Assembly: GCF_024259515.1 (NCBI RefSeq)
Contig: NZ_JANBWE010000004.1
Coordinates: 215,065-279,064, forward strand
Direction: 5' to 3'
Source: Salirhabdus salicampi
Lineage (GTDB): Bacteria > Bacillota > Bacilli > Bacillales > Alkalibacillaceae
DNA length: 64,000 nucleotides
A program made the translations under genes and the position numbers. Below, one piece after another: positions 17,933 through 26,860 of the stretch (positions within the stretch are counted from its first letter, which is position 1; each line of letters opens with the position of its first letter). The notes below the pieces were generated by a model. The model made no database searches and was not told the DNA's origin. It saw only the letters and a program-made list of their open reading frames with translations.

Positions 17933-18523
17933 GTGAAACATCTTTGGTTCGCCTTGATATGTAGCATTTTGATGTTATCTGCTTGTAACAGTGGCGATCA
18001 ACGGTCCCCATTAGAGATTGAATTATATAATCCTGAAGGTGATTCATTAGGGACAGCAACGCTATCGGAACAGCCGGACGGTGTCAACATTAAATTAAAT
18101 GTTACAGGATTTGAGCCTGGTATGCATGGAATTCATATTCATGAATATCCAAAGTGTGAAGGTCCTGATTTTAAATCAGCTGGTAATCACTATAATCCTG
18201 ATACTTCAAAAGTCCATGGGTTAATGCATCCTGAAGGATCCCACCTAGGAGATATGCCAAATGTGGAAGCGGATGATAAGGGAGCGATTGACACAGAAGT
18301 GATGTTACCAGAAGCTACAATGGCAGATGGGAAAAATTCATTGTTGAAAAATGGTGGCACCTCCTTAATCATTCATGAAAAACAAGACGATGGAATGACT
18401 CAACCAGCAGGAGATGCTGGGGCAAGAATTGCTTGTGGGAAAATTGAATTAGGAGAAGCTAATAAAAATGAAACTCCATCTAATCCAGCTGAAGAAGGAC
18501 CGGAAAAAGAAGAGTCATCGTAA
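17933..18523 (+). CDS. Cu/Zn superoxide dismutase-like lipoprotein
   Basis: Predicted lipoprotein of 196 residues: signal helix followed by lipobox L-S-A-C (C about 18), then a SodC domain. Metal ligands appear complete by alignment with eukaryotic SOD1: the H-I-H pair (H46/H48 equivalents), GNHYNP (H63), a histidine in VHGLMHP (H71), SHLGD (H80 and D83), and IIHEKQDD (H120). The disulfide cysteines (PKCEG, IACGK) and the active-site arginine (GARIACG) are also present. The C-terminal tail is acidic and proline-rich. GTG 17933 is chosen over GTG 17924 for ribosome binding site spacing and for a cleaner signal peptide. Confidence 0.85.
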   Translation: MKHLWFALICSILMLSACNSGDQRSPLEIELYNPEGDSLGTATLSEQPDGVNIKLNVTGFEPGMHGIHIHEYPKCEGPDFKSAGNHYNPDTSKVHGLMHPEGSHLGDMPNVEADDKGAIDTEVMLPEATMADGKNSLLKNGGTSLIIHEKQDDGMTQPAGDAGARIACGKIELGEANKNETPSNPAEEGPEKEESS

Positions 18524-18556
18524 AAAACAAGCATGTTATGCGCATGCTTGTTTTTT
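18522..18556 (+). terminator. Terminator after sodC-like gene
   Basis: AAAAAACAAGCATG and CATGCTTGTTTTTT form a long stem with a seven-base loop. The A-run on the left lets it serve patB on the minus strand as well. Confidence 0.9.
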
Positions 18557-18563
18557 ATATTTT

Positions 18564-19733
18564 TTAAAGTTGTTTCACAGTGGTGGTAATTCGCTTCAAA
18601 CCTTCTTCAAGGGTAGGAGGCGGGCATGCAATATTCATTCTCATAAAACCGCTTCCTTCTTGACCAAATTGGATCCCATCGTTTAACCCGACTCGAGCTT
18701 CCTCTTGCATAAATCGCTTTAATTCTTTTTGATCCATCCCAAGACCTCGACAATCAAACCACAACAAATATGTGCCTTCAGGCTCAATCACTTTTATTCG
18801 ATCAGTTTCCTGTTTTAAAACGTTTATAGTGTAGGATTTGTTTTGTTCTAATTGATTCAATAACCCGTTTAACCATGGCTCTCCTTTTTCATAAGCTGCC
18901 TCCATTGCGACAATACCAAATGGATTAAGAAGATGAAGTCCAAACTTATGAAAAGTACGTTTTAGCTTAAGTTTCCAGGCCCGATTATGTGTAATGATAT
19001 AAGAAGCTTGTAGTCCTGCTAAGTTAAATGTTTTTGATGGAGACATACAAGTAATAGTATGGTCGGCAATTTCATTTGAAATTGTGGCCATTGGTTTATG
19101 TACATGTGGTTTGTAAATTAAATCTGCATGAATTTCATCAGCAACAATGATAACTCCATAGGAAACGCACAGCTCCCCCATTCGTCGCAATTCTTCCGTT
19201 GACCAAACACGCCCGACAGGGTTGTGAGGACTACATAAAATAAACAATTTCACCCCATCTTTTAGCTTTTGTTCAAAGTCATCGAAATCTATCACATATT
19301 TTTCTTGTTTTCGGATTAGGGAGTTTTTGATGAGTTTACGGTTGTGCTTTTCCACTGCTTCGTAAAAGGGGTGATATACAGGTGTTTGAATCATCACTTG
19401 ATCACCCTCTTTCGTTAAAGTATTGACAATGATATTTAAAGAGGTGACAACGCCAGGGCTAAAGAGGATTGTACGAGGGTCTACTGACCAATTATGTCGT
19501 TTTAGTAACCAATATGTAATGGTGTTTGTTAGTTGGTCGTCGGCTGCAGTATAGCCATACACATTATGTTTAGCACGGTTCATAATGGCTTCTTGTACTG
19601 CATCTGCGGTAGGGAAATCCATATCCGCAACCCACATCGGTAACACATCTTTATAGTTAAAAAGCTTTTCTGTCCAGTCCCATTTCACGGAACGTGTATT
19701 GTTACGTTTTACAGGTTGTAAAAACTTATCCAT
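18564..19733 (-). CDS. patB: PatB/MalY-type C-S lyase (aminotransferase fold)
   Basis: Fold-type I PLP enzyme of 389 residues, MalY/PatB class, which cleaves cystathionine and related C-S bonds. LPMWVADMDFPT (32-43) is the class signature; N-P-V-G-R-V-W and V-A-D-E-I-H-A-D mark the cofactor site, and the PLP lysine lies in S-P-S-K-T-F-N-L-A-G (about 234-243). Substrate preference (cystathionine or aminotransfer) cannot be settled. AGGGGGAGGTACT precedes the ATG. An orphan terminator hairpin lies 75-110 bases upstream on the same strand. Confidence 0.88.
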   Translation of the reverse strand: MDKFLQPVKRNNTRSVKWDWTEKLFNYKDVLPMWVADMDFPTADAVQEAIMNRAKHNVYGYTAADDQLTNTITYWLLKRHNWSVDPRTILFSPGVVTSLNIIVNTLTKEGDQVMIQTPVYHPFYEAVEKHNRKLIKNSLIRKQEKYVIDFDDFEQKLKDGVKLFILCSPHNPVGRVWSTEELRRMGELCVSYGVIIVADEIHADLIYKPHVHKPMATISNEIADHTITCMSPSKTFNLAGLQASYIITHNRAWKLKLKRTFHKFGLHLLNPFGIVAMEAAYEKGEPWLNGLLNQLEQNKSYTINVLKQETDRIKVIEPEGTYLLWFDCRGLGMDQKELKRFMQEEARVGLNDGIQFGQEGSGFMRMNIACPPPTLEEGLKRITTTVKQL

Positions 19734-19807
19734 AGTACCTCCCCCTTCACGATAATCATACTAAATTTATACAAGAATAAAAATGGATTTGTACATATAA
19801 AAAAGAA

Positions 19808-19844
19808 CAAAAAAAAGCAAAGCGCATTATCAGAACGCTTTGCT
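19808..19844 (-). terminator. Orphan intrinsic terminator upstream of patB
   Basis: On the minus strand AGCAAAGCG and CGCTTTGCT (plus arms 19816-19824 and 19836-19844) form a perfect 9-bp stem followed by eight U. It does not follow any minus-strand gene and lies in the 5' region of patB, so it may be a leader attenuator or the end of a small RNA. The rest of the 508-base gap (19734-20241) shows no gene. Confidence 0.7.
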
Positions 19845-20158
19845 ATACACAGGGGGAATACGAGAAAGTCTTGCATTACAAGTATTACCGTTTTTAACAA
19901 AAATTAAACTTCCTTTTTCAAAAAAATGAAATAAACAAAATAAATTGCTATAACGTTACAAAAAAGAAATACGTATGAAAAGAAGTCTTTCCTATGAGTG
20001 AAATTTTCCTGAGTCAAGATTAGAAAAACGGTAAAGAAGCTTATAAGGTGTTTCAAAAAACAAGTTCAAATACTATCCCGGCCTGCAATTAGAATAATTG
20101 AAATCGTATTTGGAAAGTCCACCATTTCCATTATCATCCTTTCTAAACTGGCAGTTTT

Positions 20159-20187
20159 TTGCTAGTTCAGTCTACTTATGGTAAAAT
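20159..20187 (+). promoter_or_regulatory. Sigma-A promoter of yugI
   Basis: TTGCTA (20159-20164), 17 bases, TAAAAT (20182-20187), with a TG one base upstream of the -10 (extended -10). It lies 55 bases before yugI. Confidence 0.7.
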
Positions 20188-20241
20188 ATTTAATTGCGTA
20201 AAAAGAAACGATAAGTATGAGAAAAATTAGTCGGGAGTTGT

Positions 20242-20646
20242 ATGAGCATGACAGAAAAATTTGAAGTAGGTCAAGTACTACAAGGGAAAGTAACAGGTAT
20301 TCAACCATATGGCGCATTTGTTGCCCTAGATGAAGAAACACAAGGTTTAGTGCACATTTCTGAAGTTACACATGGTTATGTGAAAGACATTAACGAACAT
20401 TTAAACATTGGTGATGAAGTTAAAGTTAAAATTTTAAATATCGATGAAGAAAAAGGAAAACTTTCATTATCTATCCGTGCAACAGAGGAAGCACCTAAAC
20501 GTGCGAGTAAACCTGCAACGACGAAAAACAATAAAAAAGCGGCAGCAGAATCTACTTCCTCGTCAGCCGGATTTAACACCCTTAAAGACAAATTAGAAGA
20601 ATGGATTCAACAGTCAAGTGACCGTGAAGAAACATATAACAAATAA
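20242..20646 (+). CDS. yugI: S1-domain RNA-binding protein YugI (general stress protein 13)
   Basis: Protein of 134 residues. An S1 RNA-binding domain occupies about 6-78: VGQVLQGKVTGIQPYGAFV, GLVHISEVTHG and the closing KLSLSIRAT. A lysine- and serine-rich linker and a C-terminal helix (GFNTLKDKLEEWI) follow. YugI-type proteins associate with the ribosome; the role here is inferred. GGGAG precedes two ATG codons, at 20242 and 20248, and either may be used. Confidence 0.9.
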   Translation: MSMTEKFEVGQVLQGKVTGIQPYGAFVALDEETQGLVHISEVTHGYVKDINEHLNIGDEVKVKILNIDEEKGKLSLSIRATEEAPKRASKPATTKNNKKAAAESTSSSAGFNTLKDKLEEWIQQSSDREETYNK

Positions 20647-20647
20647 G

Positions 20648-20682
20648 AAAAAATGTCCGGATGGTTTCCGGACATTTTTTCT
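20648..20682. terminator. Bidirectional terminator between yugI and the yuzA pseudogene
   Basis: AAAAAATGTCCGGA and TCCGGACATTTTTT form a 14-bp stem with loop TGGTT; it ends in T on both strands. Confidence 0.92.
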
Positions 20683-20689
20683 TATGGTT

Positions 20690-20890
20690 TTAATCATTAC
20701 GAAACAAGGTTCGAACCAGGATGATCCCATAAATCCCTACAAGAGAATAAACAATACGTGGAACAACTTCGCTTTGGTTTCCTCCGCCTAGTAATAAAGC
20801 GACTAAATCAAACTGAAAAAAACCGACAAGCCCCCAGTTTATAGCGCCAATGACAGTTAAAAACAATGCAAACCGTTACAATTTATTCAT
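20690..20890 (-). pseudogene. YuzA/DUF378-like membrane protein gene broken by an early stop
   Basis: A 67-codon frame on the minus strand begins with ATG at 20890 behind GAAGGAGG, but codon 5 (20878-20876) is TAA. After the stop it reads on without interruption: RFALFLTVIGAINWGLVG, then a second hydrophobic stretch, PRIVYSLVGIYGIILV, and ends at TAA 20690. The G-A-I-N-W-G-L-V-G motif marks the DUF378 family of small two-helix membrane proteins (YuzA in B. subtilis). Ribosome binding site, frame and terminator are intact, so the loss is recent, or the protein starts at an internal TTG, or this base is a sequencing error. Confidence 0.8.
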
Positions 20891-21024
20891 TACAATCCTC
20901 CTTCAGGATGTTATATACCTTATTTTTCCATTCGGAAGGATTCGTGTAAGAGCAATATTTTTGAATTTATCGTAAAAGTTAAACATACTAAAAGAGAAAC
21001 TATAGAGAGAGGGGTTCATTGAAT

Positions 21025-22188
21025 ATGGAGAACTTTACTTTTCATAATCCAACGAAGTTAGTTTTTGGAAAGGATCAACTTGAACAGTTACCCGAACTAT
21101 TACCGGATCACGTCAACCGGGTTCTACTCGTATATGGTGGCGGTAGTATTAAGAGGAATGGCCTGTATGATCAAGTATTAAAACAATTAGAATCCAGCAA
21201 TGTAGATGTACATGAGTTAGCAGGAGTTGAACCTAATCCACGCCTAACTACCGTACAAAAAGGAGCAGACCTTTGTAAGGAACAAAAAATTGATTTTATT
21301 TTAGCTGTTGGTGGCGGTAGTGTAATTGATTGTTCAAAAACAATCGCCGCAGCGGCAAAGTACGATGGTAACCCATGGGATTTAGTTACTCGAAAAGTAA
21401 CACCTGAAACTGCGTTGCCATTAGGTACGGTCCTTACTTTAGCAGCAACTGGCTCTGAAATGAACGCAGGTGCTGTAATTACAAATTGGGAAACGAACGA
21501 AAAATATGGTTGGGGAAGTCCGTTATTGTATCCACAATTCTCAATATTGGATCCAACAAACACATTAACGGTACCACGAGACCAAACGATTTATGGCATT
21601 GTGGATATGATGAGCCACATATTCGAACAGTATTTTCATCAGGCAACAGCTTCACCTGTACAAGATGAAATGTGTGAAGGAGTGCTTCGGGCTATAATAG
21701 AAGCAGCACCGAAACTTTTAGACGATTTATCTTCTTACGAACATAGAGAAACCATTTTATATGCCGGAACGATTGCATTAAACGGTATGTTACAAATGGG
21801 ATATCGTGGTGACTGGGCAACACATAATATCGAGCATGCCGTATCAGCCGTTTATGATATTCCACATGCTGGAGGACTTGCGATTCTGTTCCCAAATTGG
21901 ATGAAGCATAACGTTGATGTCGATGTAACCCGTTTCAAACGTCTGGCGACAAAAGTGTTCGATGTTGATCCAACAGGCAAATCTGATAAAGATATCGCAT
22001 TAGAGGGTATTGATAAACTAAGGCAGTATTGGGACTCACTTGGAGCACCCAATAAATTAGCTGATTACGACATTGATGATAGTCAATTAGAGCTTATTGC
22101 AGATCGGGCAATGGCGAGAGGTGCCTTTGGAAACTTCCGTAAGCTTGAGCGCGATGACGTCGTAAGCATACTGCAACAATCTTTATAA
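21025..22188 (+). CDS. Iron-containing alcohol (butanol) dehydrogenase, YugJ/BdhA type
   Basis: Group III alcohol dehydrogenase of 387 residues. The NAD-binding V-Y-G-G-G-S-I-K (about 37-44) and [13 protein letters not shown] (about 93-105) are followed by metal ligands in [10 protein letters not shown] and in the downstream E-H-A-V-S-A-V-Y and I-P-H-A-G-G segments. It probably reduces aldehydes with NAD(P)H. I prefer ATG 21025, ten bases after AGAGGGG, because it matches the family start MENFTF; the TTG at 21019 is closer to the ribosome binding site. Neighbours yugI and pgi match B. subtilis yugIJK-pgi order. Confidence 0.9.
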   Translation: MENFTFHNPTKLVFGKDQLEQLPELLPDHVNRVLLVYGGGSIKRNGLYDQVLKQLESSNVDVHELAGVEPNPRLTTVQKGADLCKEQKIDFILAVGGGSVIDCSKTIAAAAKYDGNPWDLVTRKVTPETALPLGTVLTLAATGSEMNAGAVITNWETNEKYGWGSPLLYPQFSILDPTNTLTVPRDQTIYGIVDMMSHIFEQYFHQATASPVQDEMCEGVLRAIIEAAPKLLDDLSSYEHRETILYAGTIALNGMLQMGYRGDWATHNIEHAVSAVYDIPHAGGLAILFPNWMKHNVDVDVTRFKRLATKVFDVDPTGKSDKDIALEGIDKLRQYWDSLGAPNKLADYDIDDSQLELIADRAMARGAFGNFRKLERDDVVSILQQSL

Positions 22189-22196
22189 AGAATGAT

Positions 22197-22227
22197 GAAG
22201 CCGGTATAAATCTATATCGGCTTTTTC
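22197..22227 (+). terminator. Terminator after the alcohol dehydrogenase
   Basis: AAGCCGGTATA and TATATCGGCTT pair with one mismatch around AATC, followed by TTTT. Confidence 0.75.
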
Positions 22228-22340
22228 ATAGAAAGTTGTTGTTTAGAAATACTAGTAAAAGACATAAAAATTATGTATCCTTAATTGCGATACCTTTTTT
22301 CATTTCAATTTAGATATACTTATTTAAAGGAGCGTTTACA

Positions 22341-23690
22341 TTGACACATATCCGATTCGATTACAGCAATGCAATAAAAGAAGTGAAGCAACATGAGATT
22401 GATTATTTACAAGATGCAGTGAATACAATACATGAATCAATACATAGCAAGACAGGACCTGGCAGTGATTTTTTAGGTTGGGTTGACCTGCCAACTGACT
22501 ATGATAAAGAGGAGTTTGCGCGTATTCAAAGAGCAGCAAGCCAAATACAAAAAGATTCTGATGTTTTACTTGTAGTAGGAATTGGTGGTTCTTATTTAGG
22601 AGCGCGTGCAGCTATTGAAATGTTAAACCACTCTTTCTATAGCATGCTTTCTGATGATAAGCGTAATTATCCACAAGTAATTTTTGTTGGTCAAAATATT
22701 AGTGGAACATATGTTAAAGAATTATTTGATGTACTAGAAGGACGAGATGTATCCGTAAACGTAATTTCAAAAAGTGGAACAACAACAGAACCGGCGATGG
22801 CCTTCCGTTTATTCCGTAAATTTTTACAAGAAAAATATGGTGAAGAAGAAGCAAAAAAGCGAATTTATGCAACAACGGATAAAAAGAAAGGTGCACTGAA
22901 GAAGCTTGCTGATGAGGAAGGTTATGAAACATTTGTCATTCCTGATGACGTTGGGGGCCGATATTCTGTCCTTACTGCTGTTGGCCTACTTCCAATTGCT
23001 GTTACTGGAATTGACATTGAAGCAATGATGAGCGGAGCTCAGCAGGCTCTTGAAGATTTTAATAATCCGAATTTAGAAGAAAATGCTGCTTATCAATATG
23101 CAGCCATTCGTAATGCGCTATACCGTAAAGGGCGTTCAGTTGAATTGTTAGTTGGTTATGAACCATCCCTGCAATACTTTATGGAATGGTGGAAGCAACT
23201 GTATGGAGAAAGTGAAGGGAAAGATGAAAAAGGAATTTATCCGGCGTCCGCAATCTTTTCAACTGATTTACACTCATTAGGACAATATATTCAAGATGGC
23301 AAAAAACAATTATTTGAAACGGTCATCCGTGTGGAAAAACCAAAAAAAGATATGCCAATTGAACATGATGAGCAAAACCTTGATGGGTTGAACTACTTAG
23401 TAGGTAAAACATTTAATGAAGTGAATGATAAAGCCTTCCAAGGAACGTTGTTGGCTCATACAGACGGTCAAGTACCAAACTTAGTTGTTAATATCCCTAC
23501 AATTGATGCACATACGTTCGGTTACTTAGTATACTTCTTTGAGAAAGCTTGTGCAGTAAGTGGTTACTTATTAGGGGTAAATCCATTTGACCAACCTGGT
23601 GTAGAAGCATATAAGAAAAACATGTTTGCATTATTAGGTAAACCAGGCTTTGAAAATGAAAAAGAAGAGCTTGAGAAACGCTTACAATAA
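22341..23690 (+). CDS. pgi: Glucose-6-phosphate isomerase
   Basis: Interconverts glucose 6-phosphate and fructose 6-phosphate. It has 449 residues, the short bacterial class. [13 protein letters not shown] (about 75-87) and [12 protein letters not shown] (about 140-151) bind the sugar phosphate; the catalytic glutamate lies in the [10 protein letters not shown] region and the basic residue near the C-terminus in [14 protein letters not shown] 22341 is the start: AAAGGAG lies eight bases upstream and no other start codon is placed better. Links glycolysis with the amino-sugar genes at 53.7-58 kb. Confidence 0.96.
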   Translation: MTHIRFDYSNAIKEVKQHEIDYLQDAVNTIHESIHSKTGPGSDFLGWVDLPTDYDKEEFARIQRAASQIQKDSDVLLVVGIGGSYLGARAAIEMLNHSFYSMLSDDKRNYPQVIFVGQNISGTYVKELFDVLEGRDVSVNVISKSGTTTEPAMAFRLFRKFLQEKYGEEEAKKRIYATTDKKKGALKKLADEEGYETFVIPDDVGGRYSVLTAVGLLPIAVTGIDIEAMMSGAQQALEDFNNPNLEENAAYQYAAIRNALYRKGRSVELLVGYEPSLQYFMEWWKQLYGESEGKDEKGIYPASAIFSTDLHSLGQYIQDGKKQLFETVIRVEKPKKDMPIEHDEQNLDGLNYLVGKTFNEVNDKAFQGTLLAHTDGQVPNLVVNIPTIDAHTFGYLVYFFEKACAVSGYLLGVNPFDQPGVEAYKKNMFALLGKPGFENEKEELEKRLQ

Positions 23691-23695
23691 GAAAC

Positions 23696-23732
23696 GAGAG
23701 CTTTGTCATAAAGTGGCAAGGCTCTTTTTTAT
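23696..23732 (+). terminator. Terminator after pgi
   Basis: GAGAGCTTTGTC and GGCAAGGCTCTT pair with G-T wobbles, followed by six T. Confidence 0.75.
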
Positions 23733-23785
23733 TGCAGAACATACTTGCGGGCATACTAGGAATAAAAAGTGAAAAGGTGATGTAG

Positions 23786-24190
23786 ATGATTCCTTTGGAA
23801 TCAGCAGTTGTCAATCAAGTATATACGTTACAGGAGTTAGAACAGAAATTAAAGCCTTTAGGATTTGACATAGGTAGTAATTGGGAATATGATCACGGTT
23901 ATTTTGATTATGCCTTTGCCAAAAAAGGAGAGTACGTTTTTTTACGAATCCCTTTCACAGCTGAAATAGGTCAGCTGGATGAACCTGGAGTCCAAGTGAG
24001 AATCGGTCAACCATTTATGTTAGGTCACCAGTATGAGGATAATGAAGATGTAGATGGCATTTTAAGCAATTCAACAGCCTTGATAAACCAGTTTCAAACT
24101 CCTGTCGATTCGGATGCTGAAATCGCACCAGAATATAAAGATAAGGGAGAGCATTTTATGAAAACAGTAGAAAAAGTGCTTTTATCATAA
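23786..24190 (+). CDS. yugN: YugN-like family protein
   Basis: Protein of 134 residues of the YugN-like family, soluble, with no signal or membrane segment. W-E-Y-D-H-G-Y-F-D-Y-A-F and the later R-I-G-Q-P-F-M-L-G-H-Q-Y stretch are its conserved parts. ATG 23786 follows AAAGGTGATG. Its last codons overlap the end of the convergent yugO gene by six bases. Function unknown; the pairing with yugO is conserved in Bacillus. Confidence 0.85.
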   Translation: MIPLESAVVNQVYTLQELEQKLKPLGFDIGSNWEYDHGYFDYAFAKKGEYVFLRIPFTAEIGQLDEPGVQVRIGQPFMLGHQYEDNEDVDGILSNSTALINQFQTPVDSDAEIAPEYKDKGEHFMKTVEKVLLS

Positions 24191-25177
24191 AGATGAAAGC
24201 ACTAGTAATTGATCTCCCTTATGAACTTTTTGTTGAAACGGAGGGTTAATCTGTAACTCTCCGTTTTTTAATACACCAATAAGAAGTTCATCCTTTTGAA
24301 CGAGATGATCGGAACATTGTAGAAATGTTTTTCCATCTAGATGGTCCGGCAAGTCATACATTAAATATTGTTGGTTGGAAAGCTGTTTTAAGATGAGGTT
24401 AAACGGTTGAAGTGGTTTTTCCCGATACAGCTCATGGAAGAACAATGTACTCATGAAATCATTTGACCTTATGACAGAATGAGCACCTGCACGCTTTGCA
24501 TTTTCCACTTGTTCCTTTGTTAAAATTTCAGTAATAATAGGTACTTTTTCGTTCATTCCTTTCACAGCAACTGTAATAAGAATGCTTTGCTGGTCTGCTT
24601 GTCCTTCTTCCTTAGATTGGTCTGATGTGATGACCACTTTTGAAGCTGCACTAATGTTTGCTTTATTTAATGTTTTATCGGTTGAAGGGTTTCCTTTCAC
24701 AAAGAAGGCAGGAAATTTTCTCGGCACTTCTTCTAACGTTTCATCTATTAAGACGATGTTTTCATGATGGTGGTCATTAATCATCTCAATCAGTTTTCTT
24801 GTTCGTTCATTCCAGCCCACAATAATTACGTGATTATTCCCTCTATACTTAACTTCCCCATGTTCAATTTCATATTCTTTTTTCACAACTTCGGAAGAGA
24901 CGGTGACCATATAGTAGGTAACGATACCACCACCAGCTAATATCATACAAATAGCAATTAGTTTCCCCAACACCGTTAACGGCACAAAGTCTCCATACCC
25001 GACTGTTGACCCTGTTACAAACGCCCACCAAATACCATCCAGAATACTTTTAAAATTATTTGGCTCAACGTAATGAATGGTTATTCCGAACAAAGTCATA
25101 AAGAAGAAAACGGTTATTAGTAGACGTAAAAAAATGGGTATTCGAAAATACCACCGCCATAAAAATTGTAAGCCCAT
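24185..25177 (-). CDS. yugO: Potassium channel YugO (two-TM channel with RCK domain)
   Basis: K+ channel subunit of 330 residues. TM1 (about 15-36), a pore helix, the selectivity filter T58-V-G-Y-G-D63, and TM2 (about 70-92) form the pore. The cytosolic RCK_N domain starts at H-V-I-I-V-G-W-N-E-R-T (about 115), where the Rossmann glycine pattern is degenerate, and an RCK_C domain follows to the end. In B. subtilis YugO releases K+ during electrical signalling in biofilms. The ATG at 25177 has no adjacent gene upstream on this strand; the gene converges on yugN. Confidence 0.92.
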   Translation of the reverse strand: MGLQFLWRWYFRIPIFLRLLITVFFFMTLFGITIHYVEPNNFKSILDGIWWAFVTGSTVGYGDFVPLTVLGKLIAICMILAGGGIVTYYMVTVSSEVVKKEYEIEHGEVKYRGNNHVIIVGWNERTRKLIEMINDHHHENIVLIDETLEEVPRKFPAFFVKGNPSTDKTLNKANISAASKVVITSDQSKEEGQADQQSILITVAVKGMNEKVPIITEILTKEQVENAKRAGAHSVIRSNDFMSTLFFHELYREKPLQPFNLILKQLSNQQYLMYDLPDHLDGKTFLQCSDHLVQKDELLIGVLKNGELQINPPFQQKVHKGDQLLVLSSL

Positions 25178-25328
25178 TTTGGGGTCCTCCCAAACGTTTT
25201 TTCATATTATGTGTGATTCAATGCTTCCTTATAAGCTCGATATGTGAATGTAGAAACATTTGAAAAAAGGGAAAAATAAAGATAAAGTTAAGTATAAACG
25301 CAGTAGAGATACATAGAGGAGGATACCT

Positions 25329-26387
25329 ATGGAAACAAGTAGCCGGAAATTTTTACAAACTTTGTTAACAACACCATCACCATCAAGTATGGAAATGCAA
25401 ATCCAAAAAAAATGGATGAATTATGTACAATCATTTGCACATAAAATCAAAACTGATAATGCAGGAAATGTCATCGGAATTTTAAATCCGGATGCAGAAT
25501 TCAAACTATTACTAGCGGGTCACTGTGATGAGATTGGGTTAATCGTAACGAAAATTGAAGATAATGGCTTCGTCCGTTTTACGAAAATGGGAGGGATAAG
25601 CCCAAAACTAGCACCTGGTATGAAAGTAGATATTTTAGGTGAAGAAAAAACGATCACTGGTGTAATTGGTGCAAATGCCCAGCATCATGGTGGATTAAAA
25701 GATGATGTTCAATTTGAAGACTTGTATATTGATTGTGGAGCCAAATCAAAGGATGAGCTCGAACAATATATCCATATTGGTGATTTAGCTGTTTATAAAC
25801 GAACTCCAGAATGGCTGATGGATCGTTACATTTCAGGCCGTGGTTTAGATAATCGGACAGGTGCTTTTATCGTGGCTGAAGTATTACGTAAATTATCGCA
25901 AACAGATGTAAAAGTAGGCGTATATGCAGCAAGTACGGTTAATGAAGAAACGAATATGGGGGGAGCATACTTTGCAGCAGCCGGCATTCAACCAACGATG
26001 GCAATTGCTTGTGATGTAACCTTTGCTACTGATTACCCTGGGGTAAATAAAGCGAAGCATGGTGATATTCGACTGGACCGTGGCCCTGTTTTGGCCAAAG
26101 GAGCACCAATTAATCGGAAAGTGAATCAGCTGTTAGAACAAGCTGCTAAGCGACTTCAAATGAAGGTGCAATATGAGCTGACACCACGAAGTACAGGTAC
26201 TGATGCAGATAAAATGCGTTACACAGGTCCGGGAGTACCAGTCGGACTGGTATCATTGCCATTGCGTTATATGCACTCACCAGTTGAAACGGCAAGCATC
26301 CAGGATATCGAAGAAGAAATTGACCTTATTGTAGATATGATCGCAAACTTAGACGGAACAGAATCGTTAAATCCGTTAGATGATTAA
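25329..26387 (+). CDS. M42-family metallo-aminopeptidase/glutamyl peptidase
   Basis: Cytosolic peptidase of 352 residues, M42 (FrvX/endoglucanase M-like) family, usually a large dodecamer. The two-metal site is visible: H in L-A-G-H-C-D-E-I-G (about 64-72), D in G-L-D-N-R-T-G (about 178-184), the E-E pair in N-E-E-T-N-M-G-G (about 207-214), D in A-C-D-V-T-F, and H in Y-M-H-S-P-V-E (about 318-324). Older annotations as endoglucanase are misleading. AGAGGAGGA precedes the ATG. A terminator follows. Confidence 0.9.
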   Translation: METSSRKFLQTLLTTPSPSSMEMQIQKKWMNYVQSFAHKIKTDNAGNVIGILNPDAEFKLLLAGHCDEIGLIVTKIEDNGFVRFTKMGGISPKLAPGMKVDILGEEKTITGVIGANAQHHGGLKDDVQFEDLYIDCGAKSKDELEQYIHIGDLAVYKRTPEWLMDRYISGRGLDNRTGAFIVAEVLRKLSQTDVKVGVYAASTVNEETNMGGAYFAAAGIQPTMAIACDVTFATDYPGVNKAKHGDIRLDRGPVLAKGAPINRKVNQLLEQAAKRLQMKVQYELTPRSTGTDADKMRYTGPGVPVGLVSLPLRYMHSPVETASIQDIEEEIDLIVDMIANLDGTESLNPLDD

Positions 26388-26390
26388 ACT

Positions 26391-26428
26391 TGAAAGACGC
26401 CTGTCAATATCAGGCGTCTTCTTTATTT
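26391..26428 (+). terminator. Terminator after the M42 peptidase
   Basis: GAAGACGCCTGA-type stem: AAGACGCCTG and CAGGCGTCTT enclose TCAATAT, followed by CTTTATTTTT. It overlaps the end of convergent menI by a few bases. Confidence 0.85.
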
Positions 26429-26806
26429 TTTCTCGACTACTCCAATTGTACATCTCGAAATAGAAATGAAATTGTCTTCTTCGTCCTGAATTTGAATTTC
26501 CCATACCATCGTTGTTTTCCCGATGTGCATCGGTTTGGCTATAGCTTTCACTGTTCCTGACCGCTTGCTTTTCACATGGTTTGCATTAATTTCAATACCA
26601 AATATGTTATATTTGGAATGATCAACATTAAGAAATGCCCCGATGCTTGCTGCGCTTTCTGCTAAAGCAACAGAAGCACCTCCATGTAAGAAACCCATCG
26701 GTTGGTGTGTTTTTGCTGTTACAGGCATTGTAAGGATAACCTCATCCTTTTCTAACTTTACTGCTTCAATCCCTAACGCTTCCATTAATGTGTTCGAAAA
26801 ATCCAT
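26423..26806 (-). CDS. menI: Hotdog-fold thioesterase, probably DHNA-CoA thioesterase MenI (YuxO)
   Basis: PaaI-type hotdog thioesterase of 127 residues. M-G-F-L-H-G-G-A-S-V-A-L-A-E-S-A-A-S (about 37-54) contains the HGG turn and the catalytic glutamate of the 1,4-dihydroxy-2-naphthoyl-CoA thioesterase type. This releases DHNA, the substrate of MenA, whose gene lies 52 bases upstream on the same strand, so the assignment rests on family and context. AGGAGGTGTTAGG precedes the ATG. Confidence 0.75.
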   Translation of the reverse strand: MDFSNTLMEALGIEAVKLEKDEVILTMPVTAKTHQPMGFLHGGASVALAESAASIGAFLNVDHSKYNIFGIEINANHVKSKRSGTVKAIAKPMHIGKTTMVWEIQIQDEEDNFISISRCTIGVVEKK

Positions 26807-26829
26807 CCTAACACCTCCTCATCAAGAAT

Positions 26830-26860
26830 AACCAAAAGACAAAGCTTATGCTTTGTCTTA
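26830..26860 (-). terminator. Hairpin between menA and menI
   Basis: AAGACAAAGC and GCTTTGTCTT (26836-26845, 26850-26859) form a perfect 10-bp stem that overlaps the menA stop. The minus-strand sequence after it is TTTTGGTTATT, a poor U-run, so it probably only reduces transcription of menI. Confidence 0.65.

Noticed and set aside
19709..19900. 63-codon minus-strand frame upstream of patB
   Set aside because: It runs through the orphan terminator hairpin and into patB in another frame, with no ribosome binding site.
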